A DNA stretch of 10,293 bases from Deltaproteobacteria bacterium (lineage in GTDB: Bacteria > Desulfobacterota > GWC2-55-46). This document shows, piece by piece, positions 1-6,200 of this stretch. The stretch is from NCBI GenBank assembly GCA_016218095.1, contig JACREV010000073.1, positions 1 to 10,293 of the forward strand. Direction: 5' to 3'. The first letter of the stretch is position 1, and every line of letters begins with the position of its first letter. The notes under the pieces are model-generated. The model searched no databases. It saw only the letters and a program-made list of their open reading frames with translations, and was not told the DNA's origin. Made by a program: the position numbers and the translations under genes.

Positions 1-1215
1 ATCATCATGCCGGTCATGGACGGCTACAGGATGTGCGAGGAGTTAAAGCGCTCCCCGGAGCTTAAGGGGATACCGATCATACTCCTTACGCGCATGAGCG
101 GCCCTGAGGACATCTTAAGGGGCCTCGAGGTCGGCGCCGACAACTACGTCACCAAGCCCTTCAGCGATAACTACCTCTCCCTTAAGATAAAAGAGGTACT
201 TGAGAACCCGTTCCAGTTCAGGAACAGCCCGGATAAGAAGCACACTGAGGCCTCATACAGGGGCAAGGTCTTCAGGATCGGGGCCGGAAGGGCGCATACC
301 CTGAACTTCCTTGTATCCACCTACGAGAACGTCATCTGGCAGAACACCGAACTCTCCGATATGCAGCTTGAGCTCAAGAACCTGAATGAGCGCCTCGAAG
401 AGCTCGTCAAGGAGAGGACCGCGGAGCTCAAGCGGATAAACGAGGAGCTTACCGTCGAGATAGACGAGCACATGCTCGCGCGGGAGCGCCTCCGAAGGCT
501 CACCTCAGACCTCGAAAAATCGAACAAGGAGCTCGAGCAGTTCGCCTACATGGCCTCGCACGACCTCCAGGAGCCTCTGCGCGCTATCTCCGGGTACATG
601 GGGCTCCTCAAGAGGCGCTATGTTGGCAAGTTCGACGAGAAGGCCGACGAGTTCATAAAATTCGCGTCAGAGGGGGCCGACAAGATGCAGAGGATGATCA
701 GCGGCCTCCTCACGTTCTCCCGCATAGACACCTTCGGTAAGGCCTTCGAGCCGGTGGACGCCGGGGCCGTCGTCAGGGACTGCGTGCAGAACCTGAAGGC
801 CTCGATAGACGAGAGCGGCGCGGAGGTATCCATAGGCGCGCTCCCCGTGGTCGAGGCGGACGCCTCCCAGCTCTGCCATGTCTTCCAGAACCTCATCTCG
901 AACGCGATAAAGTTCCGGGGGACAGAGCCTCCGCGGGTCGAGGTCTCCGCCTTCGGCTCCCCTACCGAGTGGGTCTTTTCCGTCGCGGACAACGGGGTCG
1001 GCTTCGACATGAAATACTCGGACAAGCTCTTCAACATCTTCCAGCGCCTCCACGGCCCTGACTACCCCGGCACGGGGCTCGGGCTCGCCGCCTGCAAGAG
1101 GATAATAGAGCGCCACGGCGGCAGGATCTGGGTCGAGTCCGAAAAGGAAAAGGGCACGACCTTCCGCTTCTCCGTCCCGAAGGCGCGGGCAGGGAGGGTC
1201 GCGGCGCAGGCGTAG
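1..1215 (+). CDS. REC-coiled-coil-histidine kinase, 5'-truncated
   Basis: This is the C-terminal 404 codons of a cytoplasmic two-component sensor kinase; the frame is open from base 1, so the true start lies outside the window. Numbering from the Met at base 7, residues 1-65 are the second half of a receiver domain (MPVMDG loop, conserved Thr28, conserved Lys50 in TKPF). The phospho-acceptor Asp should lie immediately before the first base. Residues 115-180 are a charged, heptad-like coiled coil. The HisKA domain follows, with His185 in SHDLQEPLR, then HATPase_c: N-box NLISNA (295-300), G1 DNGVGFD (328-334) and G2 GTGLGL (355-360). No membrane segment is visible. In the known family, such REC-first kinases take phosphoryl input from another kinase and pass it on by HisKA autophosphorylation. 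The partner regulator is not in view. It converges with the MBL gene across a repeat-rich gap. Confidence 0.92.
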   Translation: MIMPVMDGYRMCEELKRSPELKGIPIILLTRMSGPEDILRGLEVGADNYVTKPFSDNYLSLKIKEVLENPFQFRNSPDKKHTEASYRGKVFRIGAGRAHTLNFLVSTYENVIWQNTELSDMQLELKNLNERLEELVKERTAELKRINEELTVEIDEHMLARERLRRLTSDLEKSNKELEQFAYMASHDLQEPLRAISGYMGLLKRRYVGKFDEKADEFIKFASEGADKMQRMISGLLTFSRIDTFGKAFEPVDAGAVVRDCVQNLKASIDESGAEVSIGALPVVEADASQLCHVFQNLISNAIKFRGTEPPRVEVSAFGSPTEWVFSVADNGVGFDMKYSDKLFNIFQRLHGPDYPGTGLGLAACKRIIERHGGRIWVESEKEKGTTFRFSVPKARAGRVAAQA

Positions 1216-1540
1216 ATTTTTCATCTGATGGCGGAAGGGATCGTTTGCTCTAAGGACCTATGCGGAAGACTTTGCAGTACCCTCTTTTTAAGAGGGGTCG
1301 GGGGTCTGATCCCCCGCTCGGCGCGGGGCCAATTTCAAATCGTGTAGCGTCAGTCTCCCGGACGCAAAACAGCCCGATACGGATTTGCACGTCCGGCGAG
1401 GACCTCCTTACCAAGGAGGGGGACGGGGTGGTCGTCTTTACTTTCAAACCACCCCTCCCAACCTCCCCTTGTTAAGGGGAGGAGTTAAATTACAAAATAC
1501 CTTGTAGCCTTGGGGACCCCCTTTAGAAAGAGGGAAGATT
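1216..1540. repeat. Hairpin-dense convergent intergenic region, MITE-like
   Basis: This stretch lies between two converging genes and no coding sequence is supported. Its outer limits are imperfect terminal inverted repeats: 1280-1299 matches the reverse complement of 1515-1534 at 17 of 20 positions, giving a 255-bp unit. Inside are further hairpins: CCCTCTT/AAGAGGG (1280-1286/1290-1296), CCTCCTT/AAGGAGG (1403-1409/1413-1419), GGGGTGGT/ACCACCCC (1425-1432/1448-1455) and CCTCCCCTT/AAGGGGAGG (1462-1470/1474-1482). The 91-bp repeat (1313-1403) is nested within it. No transposase, no clear target-site duplication and no T-tract after any hairpin is seen, so neither transposition nor rho-independent termination is shown. 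It may serve as a barrier between the converging transcripts, which is an inference. Confidence 0.6.
1313..1403 (+). repeat. 91-bp constant-length repeat, copy 1
   Basis: The left module CCCGCTCGGCGCGGGGCC (1313-1330) folds as CCCGC-TCGGC-GCGGG. The right module TTTGCACGTCCGGCGAGGAC (1384-1403) folds as GTCC-GGCGA-GGAC. The 53 bp between them is diverged from the other copies. The left module is identical in all three copies; this right module is the most diverged, at 17 of 20 positions relative to the 6291-6310 copy. It sits downstream of the histidine kinase gene. Confidence 0.75.
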
Positions 1541-2923
1541 TTAAAGCTCCACGATGTCCCCGTCCTTCGGCCTCTCCGTAGCAAACCCGAACTTCTCCCT
1601 TATGAGCCCGCCAAGGGCGGCCGCTGAAGAGTCCTCGCCGTGGACTATGAATACTTTGGGCGAGTTGTTGAATGCCGAGAGCCAGCCGAGGAGCCCTTCC
1701 CTGTCGGCGTGCGCTGAAAAGCCGTTTATCGTGTATATAGTCGACCTTACCAGCACCTCTTCGCCTAGGATGCTCACGGACTTCGCACCGTCGACTATCT
1801 TCCTGCCGAGGGTCCCTTCGGCCTGGTAGCCGACGAATACCACGCTGCACTCCGAGCGCCAGAGGTTGTGCTTCAGGTGGTGCCTGATCCTGCCCCCTTC
1901 GCACATGCCGCTACCCGCGATGATGATGTTCCCGGAGCGGAGCCTGTTTAGCTTCATCGAGTCCTCTGCCGACCTGACGAAGTGGAGGCGCACCGACGAT
2001 TCGTTCTGCCTGGTCGTAAAGAACCTTCGCGCCTCCTCGTCGAAACACTCGGGGTGCGCGAGATAGACCTTCGTCACTTCCTCGGCTAGCGGGCTGTCGA
2101 GATAGACGTCAATTCTATAGAGCCTCCCGTCTCGCACAAGGCTGTTCAATATGTAGAGGAGGTCCTGGGCCCTCCCGACCGCGAACGACGGTATGTAGAC
2201 GTTACCGCCCCGCTTGAAGGTCGTCTTTATGGCCGCGACGAGCTCGTTTATCGATTCCTTCATGGGCCTGTGCGAACGGTTGCCGTAGGTCGACTCCATT
2301 ACCACGTAGTCGGCCTTCTCCGGGGAGAGCGGGTCCTTTATGATCGGGTTGTCTTTTTTTCCGATATCTCCCGAAAATACTATGACCTTCTCCTTTTCGC
2401 TGTCCTGGAACCAGAGCTCCAAAGTCGCGGACCCGAGTATGTGACCGGCGTCCAGGAACCTGTACTTTAGGCCGCCGCCGAGGTGGAATACCTTGTCATA
2501 GGGCTTGACGTCAAAGAGGGGGAGGACGCTCTCGACGTCCGACGTTGTATAGAGCGGTTGAACCGGGGGCTTTCCCAGCCGCATATTCTTTTTCGTAGAC
2601 CACTCGGCATCGCTCTCCTGTATCGCCGCCGAGTCATAGAGCATCGGTTCGAGGAGGTCCCTCGTCGCGTGCGTGGCTATGATGCGCCCCTTGAAGCCGT
2701 CTTTGGCGGCCTTGGGGAGGAGCCCGGAGTGGTCTATGTGGGCGTGGGTCACGAATATATAGTCCAGTTCAGCGGGGTTGAAGGGGAAGACCGTCCTGTT
2801 GAGGCCCTCCGAGCCGCTCCCCTGGTGCATCCCGCACTCGACGAGGATCTTGAACTTGTTTACCTCGATATAGTAACAGGAGCCCGTGACCGTAGACGCG
2901 CCGCCCTCGAATGTAAGCCTCAA
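1541..2923 (-). CDS. MBL-fold beta-CASP/RMMBL RNase-like protein
   Basis: This 460-residue protein belongs to the metallo-beta-lactamase beta-CASP superfamily of zinc-dependent RNA nucleases (CPSF73, archaeal CPSF and bacterial YsiX/TTHA0252-like proteins), which cleave RNA in the cytoplasm. All catalytic motifs are present: HAHIDH (His60, His62, Asp64, His65), His161 in DAGHILGSA, Asp186 in SGDIG, Glu210 in ESTYG (motif A), His405 in SAHAD (motif B) and His428 in VHGE (motif C). The beta-CASP cap spans about 205-375 and RMMBL about 385-435. The start is a TTG codon (2923-2921). It is preferred because AGGAGG lies five bases upstream and the protein then begins MRLTFEGGASTVTGSC, typical of the family. 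It is a single-gene unit, divergent from the SAP gene. RNase activity is inferred from motifs; the physiological substrate is unknown. Confidence 0.95.
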   Translation of the reverse strand: MRLTFEGGASTVTGSCYYIEVNKFKILVECGMHQGSGSEGLNRTVFPFNPAELDYIFVTHAHIDHSGLLPKAAKDGFKGRIIATHATRDLLEPMLYDSAAIQESDAEWSTKKNMRLGKPPVQPLYTTSDVESVLPLFDVKPYDKVFHLGGGLKYRFLDAGHILGSATLELWFQDSEKEKVIVFSGDIGKKDNPIIKDPLSPEKADYVVMESTYGNRSHRPMKESINELVAAIKTTFKRGGNVYIPSFAVGRAQDLLYILNSLVRDGRLYRIDVYLDSPLAEEVTKVYLAHPECFDEEARRFFTTRQNESSVRLHFVRSAEDSMKLNRLRSGNIIIAGSGMCEGGRIRHHLKHNLWRSECSVVFVGYQAEGTLGRKIVDGAKSVSILGEEVLVRSTIYTINGFSAHADREGLLGWLSAFNNSPKVFIVHGEDSSAAALGGLIREKFGFATERPKDGDIVEL

Positions 2924-3027
2924 AGAGACCTCCTGGGGATTCCGTTCTGGACCGTGAGTTTAACATAATCCCGCCCCGGCTAACCACCTAAAACCTGCCC
3001 CTGAGCCTGAAAGAGGCCCCGGGGGGG

Positions 3028-3058
3028 TTGACTGTTTCCAAAAAAGGTGTCCTAATAA
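3028..3058 (+). promoter_or_regulatory. Candidate sigma70-type promoter for the SAP gene
   Basis: TTGACT (3028-3033) resembles a -35 box. An A/T-rich CTAATA or TAATAA block (3052-3058) follows at 18-19 bp spacing. It lies in the divergent gap about 90 bp before the SAP-protein start. The -10 match is mediocre and the spacing long, so this is tentative. Confidence 0.35.
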
Positions 3059-3146
3059 AGGTGTAGAATAAGCGGCAAGGCACCCCCGCACCCTTTCCCT
3101 GAGTCAAAAGGCCTTCAGGCCGTAAAAATAAAGGAGGAGCCGTTCG

Positions 3147-3335
3147 ATGTTGATGGATGAGGTCAGGGCAAGGGCAAAGTCGCTCGGGGTAAAGACCGCA
3201 AGGCTCAAAAAAATCGAGATAATCAGGGCTATCCAGAGGGCGGAAGGCAACTTCCCCTGTTTCGGGACCGCTGAGGGGTCCTGCGACCAGCTGGACTGTT
3301 GCTTCCGCGAGGACTGCCTTGAGAAGAAGTACTAA
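3147..3335 (+). CDS. Small SAP-domain protein with cysteine-rich tail
   Basis: This 62-residue protein has an N-terminal SAP-like helix-extended-helix module (about residues 3-33, with LGVKTARLKKIEIIRAIQ resembling the nucleic-acid-binding SAP/Rho-N fold). A short cysteine tail follows, with Cys38, Cys46, Cys51, Cys52 and Cys57 around CFGTAEGSCDQLDCC. The same arrangement, 'LKKxElIRxIQRAEGN-x-CFGT...C', is recalled from small uncharacterised proteins of Geobacter-type bacteria. Function is unknown; nucleic-acid binding plus metal or redox sensing is inference. The ATG at 3147 is preferred because AAGGAGGAG (3131-3139) sits seven bases upstream. A second in-frame ATG two codons later would be spaced too far. 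The gene is complete and small enough to be missed by length filters. The YHS gene lies 120 bp downstream on the same strand. Confidence 0.85.
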   Translation: MLMDEVRARAKSLGVKTARLKKIEIIRAIQRAEGNFPCFGTAEGSCDQLDCCFREDCLEKKY

Positions 3336-3369
3336 GGGGCGCTAACCGCCCAAGGAGCGTGCGCAAAAC

Positions 3370-3398
3370 GGGAGAGGCCTTTTTTTCGAGTCTCTCCC
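3370..3398 (+). other. Hairpin with T-run in its loop
   Basis: GGGAGAGGC (3370-3378) pairs with GTCTCTCCC (3390-3398) through nine pairs including one G-T. The loop is CTTTTTTTCGA. The U-run is inside the loop rather than after the stem, so it is not a standard terminator. It sits between the SAP and YHS genes and might act as an RNA processing site or protein-binding loop; no function is shown. Confidence 0.4.
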
Positions 3399-3455
3399 CT
3401 GTACTCCTCTTTGCTCCGGGCGGCGGTCGGTTTCCCTAAAAAGGAGGTGTACACC

Positions 3456-3626
3456 ATGACGGACCCCGTATGCAAGATGGAGATAAACAGGGAAGATGCG
3501 GAGGCGTCCTCCGAATATAACGGTCAGACCTATTACTTCTGTAGCGAGGAGTGCAAGGAGAGCTTCGACAAGCGTCCCGAAAAGTATGTGGAAAGGGGCA
3601 AGAAGGCCGCCTCTGGCGGCAGGTAA
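3456..3626 (+). CDS. YHS-domain mini-protein
   Basis: This is a 56-residue stand-alone YHS domain. It opens with MTDPVCKMEI, continues through EYNGQTYYFCSEECKESF (about residues 20-37) and ends in a basic tail. Cys6, Cys29 and Cys33 are the expected metal-ligand cysteines. YHS domains are known from copper and heavy-metal ATPases, ribonucleotide reductase-associated proteins and free-standing metallochaperone-like proteins. Metal binding in the cytoplasm is the usual inference, and the metal cannot be read from sequence. The ATG at 3456 is chosen because AAGGAGGTG (3441-3449) is six bases upstream and the protein then starts exactly at the YHS motif. A longer in-frame extension to 3411 has no support. 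A strong terminator follows the stop codon directly. No metal transporter or oxygenase partner is adjacent. Confidence 0.9.
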   Translation: MTDPVCKMEINREDAEASSEYNGQTYYFCSEECKESFDKRPEKYVERGKKAASGGR

Positions 3627-3631
3627 AAAAC

Positions 3632-3656
3632 AAAAGGCCCCGAAAGGGGCCTTTTT
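3632..3656 (+). terminator. Rho-independent terminator after YHS gene
   Basis: The arms AAAAGGCCCC (3632-3641) and GGGGCCTTTT (3646-3655) form a perfect 10-bp stem closed by a GAAA tetraloop, and the T-run extends to 3656. It starts five bases after the stop codon. The A-tract upstream could also let it work on the opposite strand for the glucosaminidase operon. Confidence 0.92.
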
Positions 3657-3802
3657 GATTCTGTTTTGACGTTTTGACACCCAGAAGATTACAGAGACAA
3701 AAATCAAAAAAATCGTAACTCCTTATAGAAGGCTGGTTTTTTACGTTTTGCTTTTGAAATTAGGGACTAGGGACTTGGAAGGCCCTTGGTGGGTTAGCCA
3801 GC
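3657..3802. other. Gene-free AT-rich spacer with short tandem repeats
   Basis: No coding sequence is supported. The stretch contains two perfect 8-bp tandem units GTTTTGAC (3663-3678) and two perfect 7-bp units TAGGGAC (3761-3774). It marks the change from GC-rich flanking DNA to the AT-richer island. Nothing further is recognised. Confidence 0.5.
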
Positions 3803-3846
3803 TTTGGGTTTTATGCCTTTGGGAACAATTTCGGAACTGTCACGGA
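3803..3846 (+). repeat. Direct repeat flanking the AT-rich cassette, left copy
   Basis: The ordered blocks TTTGGG, TTTTATGCCT, GGGAACAATTT and GTCACGGAC recur with small insertions at 5802-5852 on the same strand. The right end includes the glucosaminidase stop codon (3840-3842), so the last codons of that gene lie in the repeat. It could be one of a pair of recombination sites or a dispersed repeat. Confidence 0.6.
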
Positions 3847-4517
3847 CTGATAAAATATCCTCTATTTGATCCGTCAGGCTCTATTCGATGCACTATCCTG
3901 TAATCGCTGTCATCACGTTTAAGAGTTTCGCCTGAATGTGAGCGATTATAGAAGGAGTTATTATTTTCGGTTTCTTCTTTCTTGATTTTCTCAAGAATTT
4001 TTTTCATAGTAGGTCCTCTCATTATGCTGATGAGAGTCTCTGCATAATGAGGGTCCGTAGCGAAACCATCATACCATAGCGCATAAGCCAGTAGCGCAGG
4101 ATCGCCTTTTATGACAGGATCAAAAATATCAACGAATTGCTGGCCTTTGGAATTTACTCCGACTCCATGATATCTGGGGTTGCTTTGCAGAAAATCGAGC
4201 CAGCCGTCGATACTCTCCGTATATGAGCCATAGGCTCTAAATTTGTCCTCAACTTTTATAGGTGAAGCTTCATCACCTGTATAGACGAATTCTGTGGTTG
4301 AAGATTTTTTCTTCGACCCTTTCCATGAAGAGTCTGCCTTTATATTGAATAAATTGTTGCTTCCGGAGATGACAAGCTCACCCCATCCTGTTTCATAGAC
4401 TGCCTGCGCTAAAATGAATTCAACAGGGAAACCCGATTTTTTGGAGACTTTTAAAACGTCTTTATAAATTTTTTTAATGAACGCGGCTTTGTCTTCAAAC
4501 GTATATCCTCTTGGCAT
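3840..4517 (-). CDS. FlgJ/GH73-type glucosaminidase without signal peptide
   Basis: This 225-residue protein resembles the mannosyl-glycoprotein endo-beta-N-acetylglucosaminidase (GH73) family, enzymes that cut the GlcNAc-MurNAc bond of peptidoglycan. Family marks are FILAQAVYETGWGE (34-47) with the catalytic Glu42 in YETGWG, NNLFNIK (54-60), YGSYTESIDGWLDFL (96-110), NPRYHG (113-118) and FATDPHYAETLISIM (152-166). Residues 170-225 are a charged tail outside the usual domain. No signal peptide or wall-binding repeat is seen, which is unusual for a wall hydrolase. The ATG has an AGAGG site six bases upstream and lies nine bases after the preceding gene's stop codon, so the two genes form an operon. 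Base composition is AT-richer than the flanks, suggesting transfer. The stop codon falls within a direct repeat, so the 3' end may have been altered. Confidence 0.85.
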   Translation of the reverse strand: MPRGYTFEDKAAFIKKIYKDVLKVSKKSGFPVEFILAQAVYETGWGELVISGSNNLFNIKADSSWKGSKKKSSTTEFVYTGDEASPIKVEDKFRAYGSYTESIDGWLDFLQSNPRYHGVGVNSKGQQFVDIFDPVIKGDPALLAYALWYDGFATDPHYAETLISIMRGPTMKKILEKIKKEETENNNSFYNRSHSGETLKRDDSDYRIVHRIEPDGSNRGYFISP

Positions 4518-4526
4518 TTTTAACCT

Positions 4527-5675
4527 CTAGTTGTCTTTTTCAGCTTCAAACTCGAATCTCGACTTAAATATCCATGTGGAAGTGCCGGTGCCTTCCTGTC
4601 CCTTGATTCCACCGAAAGCGATGAATGTGTCGTCATCAACTATTACTGCTTGGCCGGTCATACCCCTATCGGCTCCGGCTGTCAGATACTTTCTTACCGC
4701 TTTTGTGTCACCCGAACTTGAGATAGATGCTGTCCATATCATTTCATGCCCGGTTCCACAGGTAGAGCCGATAGCCTTGATTCCCTCTCTAAATTCCCGA
4801 AGGCCTAAAATTTCGCACGAGCCGTCAATTTCAATCTTTTTTGCCCAGACCTGTTTGCCCTCTGAAGTGAACCTGCTCATCGACGAATATTGGCCCGATT
4901 GCCCACCAACGACGATATCGCCGTCTGCCAATTCGATAACCGCCCCTAAGGAGTCATATTTATAATCATTGAGAGAATTTTCCCACAGGATATTGCCTTT
5001 ATTATCCAGCTTGGCTAACCGTCCGCCGCTTCCTGCAAGGAAACCCACTGTCTTTAGAGGATATACAAAATCAAGCCAGTTGCGGCTTTGACTGGTCCAT
5101 AAAAGCTCCCCTTTGGGACCGAATTCTGCGATAAAACCATAATCTTCATGTTCACCCTGCCTGATGAGTCCGACTGCCACCACGCCATTTCTGGTAAGCG
5201 CCACATCCATCACGCGGGTGACACGGCCTAATTGTATGCGCTTGTCCCATTCAACTTTGCCGTCAGACCTGAGCTTAACGATCAATCCGGTAGACTCCTC
5301 TGACGGCCCACCGGCTCTCGCATCAACGCTGCCGCCGAGAATTATCGCTTTTCCATTTTCTACAGTGATTATTTTATAAAATGACGAGGAGCGCCCATTG
5401 CCGAATTCTTTTTTCCATAATGCCTTCCCGGATTTGTTTGTCTTGATAACAAGAGCCCTCTGATGCGGACCGGAGTCATCGTAAGCCGTTCCAGCTACAA
5501 TGTACCCATCTTGAGTCTCTGCAATTTGCCAGCCGAGCAGATGGTAAGCTGGTAGCTCGAATTCTATGAAAGGGCCGTCCGCCTTGGTTGTTTCTGCACT
5601 TATGTAGACATAAAAGAATAAAATAAAAATTAGTGCAGAGAATATTTTAAATGTTATTTTTTGTCCGTAGCGCAC
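4527..5675 (-). CDS. Secreted propeller-like repeat protein, unknown function
   Basis: This 382-residue protein starts with a Sec signal peptide: basic MRYGQK, hydrophobic FSALIFILFFYVYI, likely cleavage after ISA at residue 27. There is no lipobox Cys. The mature part has about six to seven degenerate repeats of a strand followed by a G-x-x-x-W strand, for example LVIKTNKSGKALWKKEFG (75-92), LIVKLRSDGKVEWDK (131-145), FIAEFGPKGELLWTS (181-195), LAKLDNKGNILWENS (220-234) and FTSEGKQVWAKK (269-280). Such repeats are typical of beta-propellers (PQQ/WD-like), which usually bind partners or ligands. No catalytic motif is recognised. The start is a GTG with AGGAG eight bases upstream. It is the first gene of the operon with the glucosaminidase and shares its low GC. 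Inhibitor, receptor or scaffold roles for that enzyme are possible but inferred. Confidence 0.75.
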   Translation of the reverse strand: MRYGQKITFKIFSALIFILFFYVYISAETTKADGPFIEFELPAYHLLGWQIAETQDGYIVAGTAYDDSGPHQRALVIKTNKSGKALWKKEFGNGRSSSFYKIITVENGKAIILGGSVDARAGGPSEESTGLIVKLRSDGKVEWDKRIQLGRVTRVMDVALTRNGVVAVGLIRQGEHEDYGFIAEFGPKGELLWTSQSRNWLDFVYPLKTVGFLAGSGGRLAKLDNKGNILWENSLNDYKYDSLGAVIELADGDIVVGGQSGQYSSMSRFTSEGKQVWAKKIEIDGSCEILGLREFREGIKAIGSTCGTGHEMIWTASISSSGDTKAVRKYLTAGADRGMTGQAVIVDDDTFIAFGGIKGQEGTGTSTWIFKSRFEFEAEKDN

Positions 5676-5705
5676 TCTGAACGCTCCTGTCGTTTGACTC
5701 TATAT

Positions 5706-5734
5706 ATCATAATGTGCTTTAATTCTGCCCTAAA
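5706..5734 (-). promoter_or_regulatory. Weak candidate promoter of the propeller-glucosaminidase operon
   Basis: On the minus strand TATGAT (complement of 5706-5711) is a 5/6 match to a -10 box. It lies about 30 bases before the GTG start. The -35 position at 17-bp spacing reads TTTAGG, a poor match. The surrounding AT-richness makes chance matches likely. Confidence 0.3.
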
Positions 5735-5801
5735 AATTGCAACCTCCTGTTTTTACATCATAATTTTACCTAAATTATTATCTGGTCAGGGGGTTGTCCG
5801 T

Positions 5802-5852
5802 TTTGGGATTTTATGCCTGTTTGGAACAATTTGGTCACAATTTCGTCACGAC
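5802..5852 (+). repeat. Direct repeat flanking the AT-rich cassette, right copy
   Basis: It shares TTTGGG, TTTTATGCCT, TTTGGAACAATTT and GTCACG with 3803-3846 in the same order and orientation. This copy is longer by an internal segment that repeats the CAATTT/GTCAC theme (TTGGTCACAATTTCGTCACG). Its right edge coincides with the return to GC-rich sequence. Confidence 0.6.
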
Positions 5853-6200
5853 GGGGCTTCGGCGTTGATGGGTGAGGATGTGGGCTGGGGTGAAAAAGAT
5901 TTCGCCCTCGCCGGGGGCTGGCAAATCCGCAACAAACGGCAGTGATTCTTTTTATCAGGCTCGTTCGAGCTTTGGCCGCTCCGAGCAGAGGAAGGGAAGT
6001 ATAAGAAGATACTCCGCTTGTTGCGGTTAGTTTTCTATTTTTGGGTTAATACCCTGACACTCCCGCCGCGTCCTTAACAAACCTCCCTCTTGAGTTGGGT
6101 GGGCAGGACGGACAATCGTAACGAGCGGCGGATGATTCGAATTGCCCCGTCGACTCCGAAACCATAAAATGAGGTCAGAAATGCCGGGCCAGGTTTTTGC

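Noticed and set aside
667..1224. 185-codon minus-strand open frame opposite the histidine kinase
   Set aside because: The opposite strand encodes intact HisKA and HATPase motifs; this frame is a shadow.
1462..1482. 9-bp stem hairpin as terminator for the converging genes
   Set aside because: No T-tract follows the stem on either strand, so it is described only as a hairpin in the repeat region.
2483..2968. 161-codon plus-strand open frame opposite the MBL gene
   Set aside because: It is a high-GC shadow of a clearly conserved minus-strand gene and has no domain.
3411..3455. 15-residue N-terminal extension of the YHS protein
   Set aside because: It would translate the ribosome binding site itself, and the ATG at 3456 has ideal spacing and begins the YHS motif.
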